Positions 34,349-45,184 of a DNA stretch of 64,000 nt are shown piece by piece; the stretch's first letter is position 1, and every line of letters begins with the position of its first letter. The notes below the pieces were generated by a model. That model saw only the letters and a list, made by a program, of their open reading frames with translations. It made no database searches and was not told the DNA's origin. The translations under genes were made by a program, and so were the position numbers. Source of the DNA: Hanstruepera neustonica (GTDB lineage Bacteria > Bacteroidota > Bacteroidia > Flavobacteriales > Flavobacteriaceae); contig NZ_POWF01000001.1 in assembly GCF_002895005.1 (NCBI RefSeq), positions 186,001-250,000 on the forward strand, written 5' to 3'.

Positions 34349-35929
34349 TTATGCTCTATATTTTGCTGATAATTCTTTAGCTACAGTCATTAAAGTATCT
34401 GTAACTTCATCAGTTAATTTACCTGCTTTAAGAGTTGCTAAAGCGTCACTGTGCTTCGCCTTTAAAAACTCAATAAAATCACGCTCAAATTCCTTTACTT
34501 TCTCAACAGGAACGTCTCTTAACAAGTTTTTAGAACCTGCATAAATAATCGCAATTTGATCTTCAACTGTATATGGATCGTTTTGAGCTTGTTTTAAAAT
34601 CTCAACGTTACGCTTACCTTTTTCAATAACATTTAAAGTAGCTGAATCTAAATCAGAACCAAACTTCGCAAATGCTTCCAATTCACGGAATTGAGCTTGA
34701 TCTAATTTTAATGTACCCGCAACTTTTTTCATGGATTTAATTTGAGCGTTACCACCAACACGAGATACAGAAATACCTACGTTAATTGCTGGACGAACAC
34801 CCGAGTTAAACAAATCACCATCCAAGAAAATCTGACCATCCGTAATAGAAATTACGTTTGTTGGGATATACGCTGATACGTCACCCGCTTGCGTTTCAAT
34901 GATTGGTAAAGCTGTTAACGAACCACCACCTTTAACCATTGGCTTTAAGGTTTCTGGTAAATCGTTCATTTCTTTTGCAATAGCATCGTCATTAATAACC
35001 TTTGCAGAACGCTCTAATAAACGTGAATGTAAGTAGAAAACGTCTCCAGGATACGCCTCACGTCCTGGTGGACGACGTAATAATAAGGATACCTCACGAT
35101 ATGCAACCGCTTGCTTTGATAAATCATCATAAATGATTAACGCTGGACGACCAGTATCTCTAAAATACTCCCCAATTGCAGCACCTGCCATAGGCGCATA
35201 TACTTGCATTGGGGCTGGATCAGAAGCATTGGCTGCTACAATAGTTGTATAAGCTAAAGCACCTTTTTCTTCCAATGTTTTGGCGATGTTAGCCACTGTA
35301 GATGCTTTTTGTCCTACAGCAACATATATACAATATACAGGTTCACCTGCATCATAAAATTCTTTTTGATTTAAGATGGTATCAATACAAACTGTTGTCT
35401 TACCAGTTTGACGGTCACCAATTACCAACTCACGCTGACCTCTACCTACAGGAATCATCGCGTCGATTGACTTAATACCTGTTTGTAGTGGTTCAGTTAC
35501 AGGCTCACGATAGATAACACCAGGTGCTTTACGCTCTAATGGCATTTCATAAGTTTCACCAGAGATAGGTCCTTTACCATCAATTGGGTTTCCAAGTGTA
35601 TCAACCACACGACCAACAATACCTTCACCTACATTGATAGATGCAATAAGATTGGTTCGCTTAACAGTAGATCCTTCTTTAACGCCTTTAGAATCCCCTA
35701 ATAATACAATACCAACATTGTCTTCTTCAAGGTTCAATACAATTCCTTCTAAACCGCCTTCAAACTCTACTAACTCACCGTATTGAGCATTTGATAGTCC
35801 GTAAGCACGTACAATACCATCACCAACAGTTAATACTGTTCCTACTTCGTCTAATGAAGCCCCTGCTTCAAAACCTGAAAGTTGTTGTTTTAAGATTGCT
35901 GATATTTCAGCTGGTTTTACTTCTGCCAT
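34349..35929 (-). CDS. atpA: ATP synthase F1 alpha subunit
   Basis: 526 residues. Walker A GDRQTGKT, the arginine-finger region ([35 protein letters not shown]) and the [23 protein letters not shown] segment are typical. It forms the hexamer with the beta subunit, which is not encoded here; Bacteroidota commonly carry atpD-atpC elsewhere. A heptamer repeat and an unrelated gene separate it from atpH. Confidence 0.98.
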   Translation of the reverse strand: MAEVKPAEISAILKQQLSGFEAGASLDEVGTVLTVGDGIVRAYGLSNAQYGELVEFEGGLEGIVLNLEEDNVGIVLLGDSKGVKEGSTVKRTNLIASINVGEGIVGRVVDTLGNPIDGKGPISGETYEMPLERKAPGVIYREPVTEPLQTGIKSIDAMIPVGRGQRELVIGDRQTGKTTVCIDTILNQKEFYDAGEPVYCIYVAVGQKASTVANIAKTLEEKGALAYTTIVAANASDPAPMQVYAPMAGAAIGEYFRDTGRPALIIYDDLSKQAVAYREVSLLLRRPPGREAYPGDVFYLHSRLLERSAKVINDDAIAKEMNDLPETLKPMVKGGGSLTALPIIETQAGDVSAYIPTNVISITDGQIFLDGDLFNSGVRPAINVGISVSRVGGNAQIKSMKKVAGTLKLDQAQFRELEAFAKFGSDLDSATLNVIEKGKRNVEILKQAQNDPYTVEDQIAIIYAGSKNLLRDVPVEKVKEFERDFIEFLKAKHSDALATLKAGKLTDEVTDTLMTVAKELSAKYRA

Positions 35930-35938
35930 CTTTATTTA

Positions 35939-35969
35939 GATATTAGATGTTAGATGTTAGATGTTAGAC
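35939..35969. repeat. Heptamer tandem repeat upstream of atpA
   Basis: Three perfect tandem copies of GATGTTA (35946-35966) with partial copies at both ends. It fills the spacer between the inserted gene at 35992-36498 and the atpA ATG. Confidence 0.7.
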
Positions 35970-35991
35970 ACCTATTCTAACAATTTTTAAT

Positions 35992-36498
35992 TTAATTTCC
36001 TATTTTAATATTTACTCCAGAGCCACTATTATTGTCGCTCTCCTTAATAATAATTGTTGAATTATTTAATCTATCAGAATAAGGTGTTCCAAGCTTTTCA
36101 ATCAGCCTATCTATTCTTTCATCATTCAAAGAACCATCTTCATTTACTACTTTAGCATTGAATAAGTCTGAAATAATACCTTTATAAGTTCTTCCCCTTA
36201 TTTCATATTTCAAATCTTTTCCTAAAAAAATCACTTCATTATATGTTAGGTTTCCATCTGGATTAGATTGGGTTCTAGCTTCTTCTCCGGGAACTTTCAC
36301 TAATTTTATAAAAATAATTTCTTCTTCACTAGAATTATACAGTGAACAAATACCATCAAACATACCACAATCTTGGTAGGTCAACCATTGTTCTCCATCA
36401 ACTAAAACATTACCTTTTTTAAGCTTAACTTTTTGCGCCAACACATTAGTTGAAGACGTTAAAATAAGCATTACGATAACAGCTTTAATTAACTTCAT
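35992..36498 (-). CDS. Unknown secreted protein inserted inside the atp operon
   Basis: 168 residues with a signal peptide (MKLIKAVIVMLILTSSTNVLA). The mature part has GEQWLTYQDCGMFDGICSLYNS, with two Cys that may form a disulphide, and a C-terminal Ser/Asn/Gly tail (NNSGSGVNIKIGN). I recognise no family. It lies between atpH (5 nt) and atpA (62 nt, filled by the heptamer repeat), so it is read on the atp message. It has no evident tie to ATP synthesis; a later insertion is the likely reason. Codon usage looks as AT-rich as its surroundings. Confidence 0.75.
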   Translation of the reverse strand: MKLIKAVIVMLILTSSTNVLAQKVKLKKGNVLVDGEQWLTYQDCGMFDGICSLYNSSEEEIIFIKLVKVPGEEARTQSNPDGNLTYNEVIFLGKDLKYEIRGRTYKGIISDLFNAKVVNEDGSLNDERIDRLIEKLGTPYSDRLNNSTIIIKESDNNSGSGVNIKIGN

Positions 36499-36503
36499 AA
36501 TAA

Positions 36504-37040
36504 TTAGTTTAACGCAAATTCTCTTTTTAACTTATTCAATTTATTGGCAATACTTGCGTTGTACTGAATATCACCAACACGTAAAATGAAACCACCTAAA
36601 ATGCTTTCATCTATTATGTTTTTTACTTCAACCTGTTTGCCTGTAAGCTCTTTAACTTTAGCAAGTACCTTAACCTTTAAATCATCGGTCAATGGAACTG
36701 CAGTTGTTACTGTGGCTATTTGAGTTCCTTGCAATTCGTCGAATAGGCGATTGTAATTCACTGCTACAGCTTCTAATAAGGAAATTCGCTTATTAGCAAT
36801 TAAGGTATCTATTAACTTTCCTGTAAGCGCATTAGTATTATTAAACACTTGCATCAACACCGATTTCTTAACAGAAGACCTCACAACAGGACTTTGAAGC
36901 ATGTCACGTAAGTCTTTATTTTCTGCAACAGTCAATGCAACCGCTTTCATATCCGCGTTTACAGCTTCGGCATTATTCTGCTCCGATGCCAAACTCAATA
37001 TTGCCTTTGCATAACGTATTGCTGCTCTTGTACCTGCCAT
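36504..37040 (-). CDS. atpH: ATP synthase F1 delta subunit (OSCP)
   Basis: 178 residues. The N-terminal helical bundle (AIRYAKAILSLASEQN) and the C-terminal IIDESILGGFILRVGDIQYNASI match the OSCP/delta family. Links F1 to the b stator. It starts 6 nt after atpF. Confidence 0.95.
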   Translation of the reverse strand: MAGTRAAIRYAKAILSLASEQNNAEAVNADMKAVALTVAENKDLRDMLQSPVVRSSVKKSVLMQVFNNTNALTGKLIDTLIANKRISLLEAVAVNYNRLFDELQGTQIATVTTAVPLTDDLKVKVLAKVKELTGKQVEVKNIIDESILGGFILRVGDIQYNASIANKLNKLKREFALN

Positions 37041-37046
37041 TTGGTA

Positions 37047-37541
37047 TTAGTTTAAAATTGCTTCACCCAACATGGATTCAACTAACTGAATTTGTTTGTC
37101 TTTGTTAGACAACTCTTCACGAACAACCTTTTCAGCAATCTCTAAAGATAATGTTGCTACGTGGTTCTTTAATTCAGACATGGCTGCTTTTTTCTCACTT
37201 TCAATAGCTGCCTGGGCTTGTTCAATGATTTTATTTGCTTGAGACTGCGCCTCGTCTTTGGCATCCGCTATCATTTTAGTCTTGATATCTCTAGCTTCTT
37301 TTAACAACGCTTCACGTTCTGCACGTGCTTCGTTAAGTATACGCTCGTTGTCAGCATGTAAGTTTTCCATTTCCTTGCGAGCGTTTTCAGCTGAAGCTAA
37401 AGCTTTTTTAATACCTTCTTCTCTGTCTTCAACAGCGCCAAGAATAGGTTTCCATGCAAATTTTCTTAAAATGAAAAGCAAACACAAAAATGTTATTGCT
37501 GTCCAAAATACCAATCCGAATCCAGGTGTAATTAAATCCAT
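37047..37541 (-). CDS. atpF: ATP synthase F0 b subunit
   Basis: 164 residues. One N-terminal membrane helix (about 8-25, FGLVFWTAITFLCLLFIL) and a long charged coiled coil that forms the peripheral stalk. It is separated from atpE by 75 nt that hold a strong hairpin (37573-37607). Confidence 0.95.
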   Translation of the reverse strand: MDLITPGFGLVFWTAITFLCLLFILRKFAWKPILGAVEDREEGIKKALASAENARKEMENLHADNERILNEARAEREALLKEARDIKTKMIADAKDEAQSQANKIIEQAQAAIESEKKAAMSELKNHVATLSLEIAEKVVREELSNKDKQIQLVESMLGEAILN

Positions 37542-37572
37542 TTCTTTTTTGTTTTAAATAACTTAAATTTTA

Positions 37573-37607
37573 AAATATTGAGGCAACCAACCGTTACCTC
37601 AATATTT
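37573..37607 (-). promoter_or_regulatory. Strong hairpin in the atpE-atpF intercistronic region
   Basis: Perfect 11-bp arms AAATATTGAGG / CCTCAATATTT; with one mismatch the stem extends inward to about 17 bp with a 5-nt loop. It begins 10 nt past the atpE stop in the transcribed direction. No long T-tract follows, so it is more likely an mRNA-stabilising or attenuating element than a full terminator. Confidence 0.6.
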
Positions 37608-37616
37608 AAGTAATCA

Positions 37617-38944
<1,328 letters not shown>

Positions 38945-38982
38945 TATATTTTGCTTAAAAATACCTTGCTTTAAATTCCGTG

Positions 38983-39013
38983 CAAATGTACGTACATTAT
39001 ATTAATTGTCAAA
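38983..39013 (-). promoter_or_regulatory. atpB operon promoter (Bacteroidota type)
   Basis: On the minus strand TTTG (39013-39010), a 19-nt spacer and a perfect -7 box TACATTTG (38990-38983), 38 nt before the atpB ATG. It lies in the 122-nt gap after the DUF6168 gene. Confidence 0.6.
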
Positions 39014-39066
39014 CAATAATTTCATGATTATTTTTTGAGCAAATTTCAGCAAAAAAGAACGTCTTA

Positions 39067-39468
39067 TTAAGGGCGTTTGTTCAGGAATTTGGTGAGCGAA
39101 AAAACTTCAAAAAACAAATACAAAAAGTATGGGATAAAAAAGTTGAACACATCGGGTTGTTTATTATCCATTTCGGACAATAATAAAGGCAATAAAAACA
39201 AAATAGCTAAAACCATTTTTAAAAAAGTACTCATCATAAAGGTGTTAAAAATATCTGTTTTCCCTTTTGAGTATTTATAATTGATGATGGTATAAAGTGC
39301 AGTCGTAATGATAAAATGAAAAACATAAACTTGCCAAATTGGGAAGAAAAATGTTATGCCCTCAGCAAAATGAGATAGTAAATAAGTATGCGCGCCATAC
39401 AAAATGAGTGTAAAAATCACATTTTGTATTAAAAAAGACATTTGTCTGCTATTGAATGATTGTGCCAT
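39067..39468 (-). CDS. DUF6168 family membrane protein
   Basis: 133 residues with four hydrophobic segments (about 10-28, 40-62, 78-98, 108-126), a size and layout similar to AtpI/Atp1 proteins that assist assembly of the c ring. It starts at the last base of the AtpZ-like gene's stop codon and precedes the atpB promoter. Given the place in front of atpB, a role in ATP synthase assembly is plausible but inferred. Confidence 0.75.
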   Translation of the reverse strand: MAQSFNSRQMSFLIQNVIFTLILYGAHTYLLSHFAEGITFFFPIWQVYVFHFIITTALYTIINYKYSKGKTDIFNTFMMSTFLKMVLAILFLLPLLLSEMDNKQPDVFNFFIPYFLYLFFEVFSLTKFLNKRP

Positions 39469-39713
39469 TAATTGTCGTCTTTTGAGTTTGCAATAATACG
39501 TCTTATTACAAAAACAATAGCCAATATTACTGAAGATAATGATAGAATTATAGCGTAGAGATTGTGTTCGTTGGGAAATTTATCGTCCAATTTAACGCCT
39601 ATAAAACTGCCAATCCCAATAATAGCAAACATTTGAATGGCTATGCTGGAATATTTAGCATAGGTGTTAAGCTGTTTGCCCTTGTTGTTTTGGCTTTGAT
39701 TCTTGGAGTTCAC
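39468..39713 (-). CDS. AtpZ/AtpI-like small membrane protein
   Basis: 81 residues with two membrane helices (about 22-40 and 52-72) and the motif FIGVKLDDKFP, typical of AtpZ/AtpI proteins linked to ATP synthase assembly or magnesium handling. The start must be GTG at 39713, because the only in-frame ATG would remove the first helix. This places the first 16 codons inside the 3' end of the bactofilin gene (47-nt overlap in another frame). Confidence 0.8.
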   Translation of the reverse strand: MNSKNQSQNNKGKQLNTYAKYSSIAIQMFAIIGIGSFIGVKLDDKFPNEHNLYAIILSLSSVILAIVFVIRRIIANSKDDN

Positions 39714-40092
39714 CTTTATTAAACTCTTTTACGGCACCCTTCATGGTGCAATTAACATTAAATGTGGCACCAGGTTCAACCGCTAACTTGCCCAGAACCA
39801 CTTCACCTTCAATGTGGGCTGTAGATTTTAAAGTCAACGTTCCTGAAAGTGTTAACTTGCCAGAAAACTTTCCCTCAAAATAAGCATCGGTTCCAACAAG
39901 AGTTCCTTTTACAAAACCTGATTTTCCTACAACTATTTTTCCTGGTGAACGTAGGTTGCCTTCTACATTTCCATCAATTCTAAAATCGCCATCACTCACC
40001 AAATCACCAATTACTTTAGTTCCTTGCGCAATAATATTCTGGTTAGAAGTGCTTTCCGTAGGTAGTCTATCTTTTTTGTTTTCTGAAAACAT
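39667..40092 (-). CDS. Bactofilin (polymer-forming cytoskeletal protein)
   Basis: 141 residues. The DUF583/bactofilin core (about 20-120) shows the repeating beta-helix pattern: GTKVIGDLVSDGDFRIDGNVEG, GKIVVGKSGFVKGTL, GKLTLSGTLTLKSTAHIEGEV. The flexible tail (KGELQESKPKQQGQTA) is encoded in the region that also starts AtpZ. Bactofilins polymerise without nucleotide and scaffold cell-shape or envelope proteins. It lies 19 nt after sprE, so it may be co-expressed with that T9SS gene. Confidence 0.93.
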   Translation of the reverse strand: MFSENKKDRLPTESTSNQNIIAQGTKVIGDLVSDGDFRIDGNVEGNLRSPGKIVVGKSGFVKGTLVGTDAYFEGKFSGKLTLSGTLTLKSTAHIEGEVVLGKLAVEPGATFNVNCTMKGAVKEFNKGELQESKPKQQGQTA

Positions 40093-40111
40093 AACTTTTG
40101 GTTTAAAATAA

Positions 40112-42736
40112 TTATTCTATACTCAAGTACTCATCCATATTCTTATGAACCTGAATGATTTTGTAGTTGGTTGATGAAGCTGCAAAATGCTGATGAATTA
40201 TTTTATTCTTTTTCCGTTCTTCTAATGCACTAGCATAGCCCATTGCACCTTCTTTGCTTGTGAGTCCATGCACAACAACAAATGTTGTGTTTGGATTATA
40301 AACATCTACAGACAACGATAAATCAAAGACATTAACGGTTTCTATTTCCTTTTGAAGTTTTTCGGTAAAGTCTTTTATTTCATCTTCGGATGGTTCATTG
40401 AAATAATACACGATTTTAAAATTCTGTTCATCAGGATTGTCCACAAACTCTTTAGGGCTTAATTTTGGAAATAGCTCGTCAGTAATTACTTTAGCTTGAG
40501 CACCCTCCGGTGTATTGGCATAAGTGTAGGCAATGTACCCAATAGCTTTACTGTATTCCTCAAATCCATACAAGCGCCCCATAGCGTTTGCCTTCAGGAG
40601 TTCTAATTTAGGGACTATTTTTTCACCTTCAAAAATTGTTATGAATTTGTTGGTTTCATCAACAACAACTTGATATTCCTGATCTTCCAGTTTTTTGTAC
40701 AGGCGGTTATAAACATGTTCAGGATTGCTATCGTCTTGAGCCAAAGCTGACTCTGGATTTAAGAGTATAGCCGCATACCGTGAATCTGGATAGTTTGTAA
40801 TAATATCATTTTTGATGTTTGCTGCTTGATTGTCATATCCTTGTAAATCGTATATTTTATATAAATTATACTTAGATGGAAGAATTAATTTCTCATCAGG
40901 CTCCATACCTAAAAGCGTTTGGAATTTATCTTTTGACAAATCGTACTCCTTGAATTTCTCTTTATAGATTAGCCCTAACTGATAATAAGCTAAATTTCTT
41001 TCGGCTTTGATACTATCTATTTTCACTTGTTCGCTTGGAATTTGAGCCATATAAAATTCTGGATCAAAAAGCTCACTATCTTCTTCTGTTTTGGCTAATT
41101 CCAATGCTTGATTTCCTTTGGAAGATTTCATTAAACTACCCCATCGCCAATTGTCTTGAAGCTCTCTATCGCCCCAAATCTTTCTAAATTGATTTTTTCC
41201 GTAGGAAATAGTGGATGTATTATAAAAATAAAAAGTCGGCACGCCTCCAGGATTTGGCCCGCCAACTGGTCTAACGCCTCCAGAAGATCTGCTATCCGTA
41301 TTACCAAAAGACTTACCATTTGCTTGTGCTCCTTTTTGAGAATCTGTTTTAACACCAAATGAATTACTGGTTTTGGCAGTAATTAAACCCTGATTTCGTT
41401 CAGCCAATTCCTGTCTTTCCTTCTCTTCTTCTGCTGCTTTCTTTAAAGCTTCTGTATATTCTGAAAAATAAGCATTTCTCTCTGTTTCAGACATGGCGGC
41501 CAATCTCAAAATACTATCGTTTCTGAAAGCCATATCTTCATAAAGAATTACATCATCAAGATTGTCTCTTTTACGTTTAATAACACGATAGGGCTTGCTA
41601 TTTTCCACCATATTGAACATGGTACTGTCGTAATATGCTCCAGCTATTCTATATTCTGTATAATCAAAAAAGATATCCCCTAAAATTTCATAATTTTTAG
41701 AAACCAGTATCTGATCTGATGAGTTCGTTCTCAATGATTTGTTGTAGTATTCAACGGCCAAAGAATCAGATGCGTTTTTTAAATGATATTCACCAATTTG
41801 ATGATAAATTTTGCCCAAAAACGGCCTGTTTTCTCGGTTCTCTTCTAACTCATGAAGTAACTCGAGCAGTGCAACTTTATCCTCATTGTCAAAGTCGAAG
41901 TTTTTAGCTTTTCCAACATATGCGGCAATCAAATAAGCTCTTGGTGTTTTTCTGTTTAATTCAATGACCTTGTCGAAAGCTAAATTAGCGCTGTCTTTAT
42001 GGTTCAATCTATTGTATAATTGCCCTTGAATAAATCTATAACGCCCTCTTTCATCATGACTTTTGGTTGCCTTCGCCGCAGTTTCCAGTCGCCAAACAGC
42101 ACTGTCTAACGCTTTGATATTGATATAGGCTTGAGCCATCATGGAAGTGGCGTCTGCTAAATCCTGACCCTCCAGTTCTTCCTGAAACATCAAGGTTTTA
42201 AGGTTTTTGATTGCCAATTCATTATTGTCCAATCGAATGTTTGTTTTTTCACGCCAAATTCTAGCATGATTTATATTATCACTGGCTGGATATTTATATA
42301 AAATATAGTTAAATGCTTGTAATGCTGGCACGAAACGTTGATCGAAATAACGTGCTTTGCCCAACAGCAAATAAGCCTCGTCAATTTGTGGGTTTTTTTC
42401 CTTCCCGTTGATGTTCATGCCATGCTTTTGAACAGCCTTAATAGCTTTCTCCTCAGCACGTTCAAAATTTTCATTTCTAGATTGACCGGGCAGCATGACC
42501 TCTTCAGAAATCTGCATGCGCTCTATTGGTAAAATCTCCCAATAGTTATCATCATAAGATTCATTGACTGTTCTTCTTCCTTCCTCTAATGCCAGATAAC
42601 CATTATAAAGCGTGTTGTATTCCGCTGTTACTGCATGGTAATTTCGACTTAAAAAACTGTCTTTTTTACGTGAGCAACTTACGAATACAAGAGTGGAAAG
42701 TACTATTCCTGCAATAATTTTGAAAGATGTTTTCAA
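40112..42736 (-). CDS. sprE: T9SS/gliding lipoprotein SprE (PorW-type)
   Basis: 874 residues; start codon TTG at 42736, since no in-frame ATG lies upstream before a stop. A lipoprotein signal (LSTLVFVSC) is followed by TPR-like helices across about 25-430, a low-complexity Gly/Ser/Asn hinge (about 455-500), and a second TPR-containing half. RNYHAVTAEYNTLYNGYLALEEG is characteristic of SprE/PorW. SprE is needed for gliding and for type IX secretion, probably acting in the periplasm with the motor and the PorK/N ring. It is the first gene of a run with bactofilin, AtpZ and DUF6168. Confidence 0.92.
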   Translation of the reverse strand: MKTSFKIIAGIVLSTLVFVSCSRKKDSFLSRNYHAVTAEYNTLYNGYLALEEGRRTVNESYDDNYWEILPIERMQISEEVMLPGQSRNENFERAEEKAIKAVQKHGMNINGKEKNPQIDEAYLLLGKARYFDQRFVPALQAFNYILYKYPASDNINHARIWREKTNIRLDNNELAIKNLKTLMFQEELEGQDLADATSMMAQAYINIKALDSAVWRLETAAKATKSHDERGRYRFIQGQLYNRLNHKDSANLAFDKVIELNRKTPRAYLIAAYVGKAKNFDFDNEDKVALLELLHELEENRENRPFLGKIYHQIGEYHLKNASDSLAVEYYNKSLRTNSSDQILVSKNYEILGDIFFDYTEYRIAGAYYDSTMFNMVENSKPYRVIKRKRDNLDDVILYEDMAFRNDSILRLAAMSETERNAYFSEYTEALKKAAEEEKERQELAERNQGLITAKTSNSFGVKTDSQKGAQANGKSFGNTDSRSSGGVRPVGGPNPGGVPTFYFYNTSTISYGKNQFRKIWGDRELQDNWRWGSLMKSSKGNQALELAKTEEDSELFDPEFYMAQIPSEQVKIDSIKAERNLAYYQLGLIYKEKFKEYDLSKDKFQTLLGMEPDEKLILPSKYNLYKIYDLQGYDNQAANIKNDIITNYPDSRYAAILLNPESALAQDDSNPEHVYNRLYKKLEDQEYQVVVDETNKFITIFEGEKIVPKLELLKANAMGRLYGFEEYSKAIGYIAYTYANTPEGAQAKVITDELFPKLSPKEFVDNPDEQNFKIVYYFNEPSEDEIKDFTEKLQKEIETVNVFDLSLSVDVYNPNTTFVVVHGLTSKEGAMGYASALEERKKNKIIHQHFAASSTNYKIIQVHKNMDEYLSIE

Positions 42737-42894
42737 CGTTGGCGTGTTTAACCTTATTAACTATAAACTGCTATTATTATTATGCAGAAAGGTAAAAATA
42801 AGCATCTTTTTGAATTATAGCATATTTTTAAAGGACTTTTACTTGATATTAAGGATAACACCGTTAAACAGCAAAAAGGTTCCGGTAGAAAGGT

Positions 42895-43602
42895 TTATTG
42901 AACGGCTTCACCAGAAAAGTGGGCTTCCAACTCTTTTAATGTTTCTGCGCTCGTTCTTAAATCTTTGACGATTTCGCCTTTTTCCAAAACTACAATGCGC
43001 TCACAAACATCGGTTACATGCAGCAAGTCATGGCTGGATATTAAAACCGTGATTCCTTTTGTTTCTGCTAAATTTTTGATAATACCTTTTAGTCTAATTT
43101 GAGTTGTTGGATCCAGATTTGCAAAGGGTTCGTCCAAAATAATGACTTCAGGATTTCCAATTAAAGCAGCCACAATACCGGCTTTTTTCTGATTTCCTTT
43201 GCTTAAATCACGAAGGTATTTTTTCTGACCTAGAATTTCACCATGGAAAAAGTCCTGAAATTGACTAACAAGTTTATCAACATCCGCCTTATTCTGTCCG
43301 CGTAATTCGCCTATGAAGTAAAAATACTCTTCGGCAGTTAGGTAGCCGATTAAAAAGCTTTCATCAATAAAAGCTGAAGTAAATGGCTTCCAGTCTTCAC
43401 TTTCATGCACCAAAACGTTATTGTTTTTTATATGTCCCGTAGTTGGTTGAATGAGGTCCAGCAACAAACTAAAATAAGTTGTTTTGCCCGCGCCATTATT
43501 GCCAACCAAACCGAAACTTTGGCCTTTGGGTATATCTAAATGATCAATATTTAAAACAAGATTGTTATTGTATTTTTTTGAGAGGTTCGAGGTTATTATC
43601 AT
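42895..43602 (-). CDS. ABC transporter ATP-binding protein, DUF5687 partner
   Basis: 235 residues. Walker A GNNGAGKTT, signature LSKGNQKK (a variant of LSGGQ) and Walker B VIILDEPFANLD are readable. It begins 3 nt after the DUF5687 permease gene, so the two form an exporter. Homology suggests a transporter of lipid, drug or unknown metabolite. Confidence 0.9.
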   Translation of the reverse strand: MIITSNLSKKYNNNLVLNIDHLDIPKGQSFGLVGNNGAGKTTYFSLLLDLIQPTTGHIKNNNVLVHESEDWKPFTSAFIDESFLIGYLTAEEYFYFIGELRGQNKADVDKLVSQFQDFFHGEILGQKKYLRDLSKGNQKKAGIVAALIGNPEVIILDEPFANLDPTTQIRLKGIIKNLAETKGITVLISSHDLLHVTDVCERIVVLEKGEIVKDLRTSAETLKELEAHFSGEAVQ

Positions 43603-43605
43603 AAT

Positions 43606-45078
43606 TTAATTTTTTTCTTTATAAGCTGCTAAAGTTTTATACTTTTCGGATTTGTAGATTTTTTCTATTATTTGAAATACTTTATTTTTAAATAAAAAGC
43701 CAAGTAATCCAAATATTGCAACCAACAGAAATCCTAAAACTTCGCCATGCAAAAAATGCCCTAAAGCATATATGACCATTGGTAACAATAATTTTGGAAT
43801 TGTAAGAAGAAGTGTCTTAACATTAAAGGCTTTTTTGTCTCCAAATGCTTTTTTGTTTGATGTTAGATCTATAGGTGTTTTTATGTAGGCTCCACCCCAA
43901 AGAACAATATGGGAATTAACTCCCAAATTGTAAATAGCGCCAACGACTACAGCTGCATAAGCCTGCCATCCAAAATATAAGTAAAATGATGCTAAAATGG
44001 TGGTAACAATAGTAGCAATTACCATCAGAAACCATTTAGATTCTAAATATTCACGATATCTGATATTTTGACTCATCATTAATGGATAATAAGCACTATC
44101 CCAACTTGGAACAAATTGACCAAAACTGAACAGAAAGCCTCCCGACACAAATATTCCAGCGAATATCCTCCAAAAAGGACCGTCGTATGCTTCAATAGAT
44201 CCCGTGAAAAACAAAAGACCATAAAAAATAAAAATAACACTCATCAGGACGGTTGTTTTAGATCGCTTGTTTCTTTTTATTAGCCTAATATCATTTTTGA
44301 GAAAGGTCGAAACACTTCCAAAACGGTCTAACCAAATCATGTTGTCCGTTTCGGCTATAGCTACTTTTTTGGCCAACCCAGCATCCAGATAGAAATTTTT
44401 TCTGAAATATCTGAAAGCCATCTTATAAAGAATGAATGCAAAAACTAAAGTAATTATTGACAAATAAGGCGTGTCATAAAACTCCTGAAAAATAGGAGCT
44501 GAATAAATTGTTATATCAAAAACATTGTAATAAATAGATGCTCCTAGAGCAATTAAAATAATAGCTACTGAATAGAAAACTGCATCTTTGTTGTTTACAA
44601 AAATATTTATGAAGTTATTACAATAAAAGAGGCCTAAAATTGCCAAATGCCAACCAAGAACATTTATAAAAGGGTGGCCTTCAAATATCAAGACAATTGA
44701 AAAAGGAATAAAAAAGAAGGCATGTACAACGTTAAAAAATGAAATCATAGTTTTATTGATTCCAAAGGATACAACCTGATTTTTCGTAAGAGGTAAATAT
44801 AATAATGGCTTAATATTTAGTATGGGCATTTTTTGTAAAAAATAGCGCATAACCAAATCAGCTAGCAGATAAAAAATCAAACCCCTGTTTATGACCTTTA
44901 ACGGATTAACCTTTATTTTTTCTTCTATAATATAATAGGCAAAAACTCCTAATGCCAAAAAGTATAATATCGCAAAAAACGCCCCTACAAACATTAAGAT
45001 TTTTAGAATGAGATTCGTTTTAAATGATGCGGAACATATAAAGGATTTCCACTCTAAGTTTATAAACTGTTTTACCAT
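43606..45078 (-). CDS. DUF5687 family ABC-2-type permease
   Basis: 490 residues from the ATG at 45078. The in-frame extension to 45180 looks non-coding and overlaps the promoter region of the divergent reductase gene. There are about 11-12 membrane helices, arranged as two sets of six around a cytoplasmic segment (about 235-285). This matches the Bacteroidota family found next to an ATPase. Together with the ATPase at 42895-43602 it forms a complete ABC exporter; substrate unknown. Confidence 0.85.
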   Translation of the reverse strand: MVKQFINLEWKSFICSASFKTNLILKILMFVGAFFAILYFLALGVFAYYIIEEKIKVNPLKVINRGLIFYLLADLVMRYFLQKMPILNIKPLLYLPLTKNQVVSFGINKTMISFFNVVHAFFFIPFSIVLIFEGHPFINVLGWHLAILGLFYCNNFINIFVNNKDAVFYSVAIILIALGASIYYNVFDITIYSAPIFQEFYDTPYLSIITLVFAFILYKMAFRYFRKNFYLDAGLAKKVAIAETDNMIWLDRFGSVSTFLKNDIRLIKRNKRSKTTVLMSVIFIFYGLLFFTGSIEAYDGPFWRIFAGIFVSGGFLFSFGQFVPSWDSAYYPLMMSQNIRYREYLESKWFLMVIATIVTTILASFYLYFGWQAYAAVVVGAIYNLGVNSHIVLWGGAYIKTPIDLTSNKKAFGDKKAFNVKTLLLTIPKLLLPMVIYALGHFLHGEVLGFLLVAIFGLLGFLFKNKVFQIIEKIYKSEKYKTLAAYKEKN

Positions 45079-45184
45079 AGTTTTAAGTTGGGATTTATTT
45101 ATTAGTAATATTAAAGCACTTTTTGTTACAATCCAAACTACATTGCTAGTACTATTTCTTATTTTTGTCCAAAATAACATTTAG

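Noticed and set aside
43606-45180. Longer start for the DUF5687 permease at 45180
   Set aside because: The extra 34 residues lie in the intergenic region shared with the divergent reductase; the ATG at 45078 fits the family.
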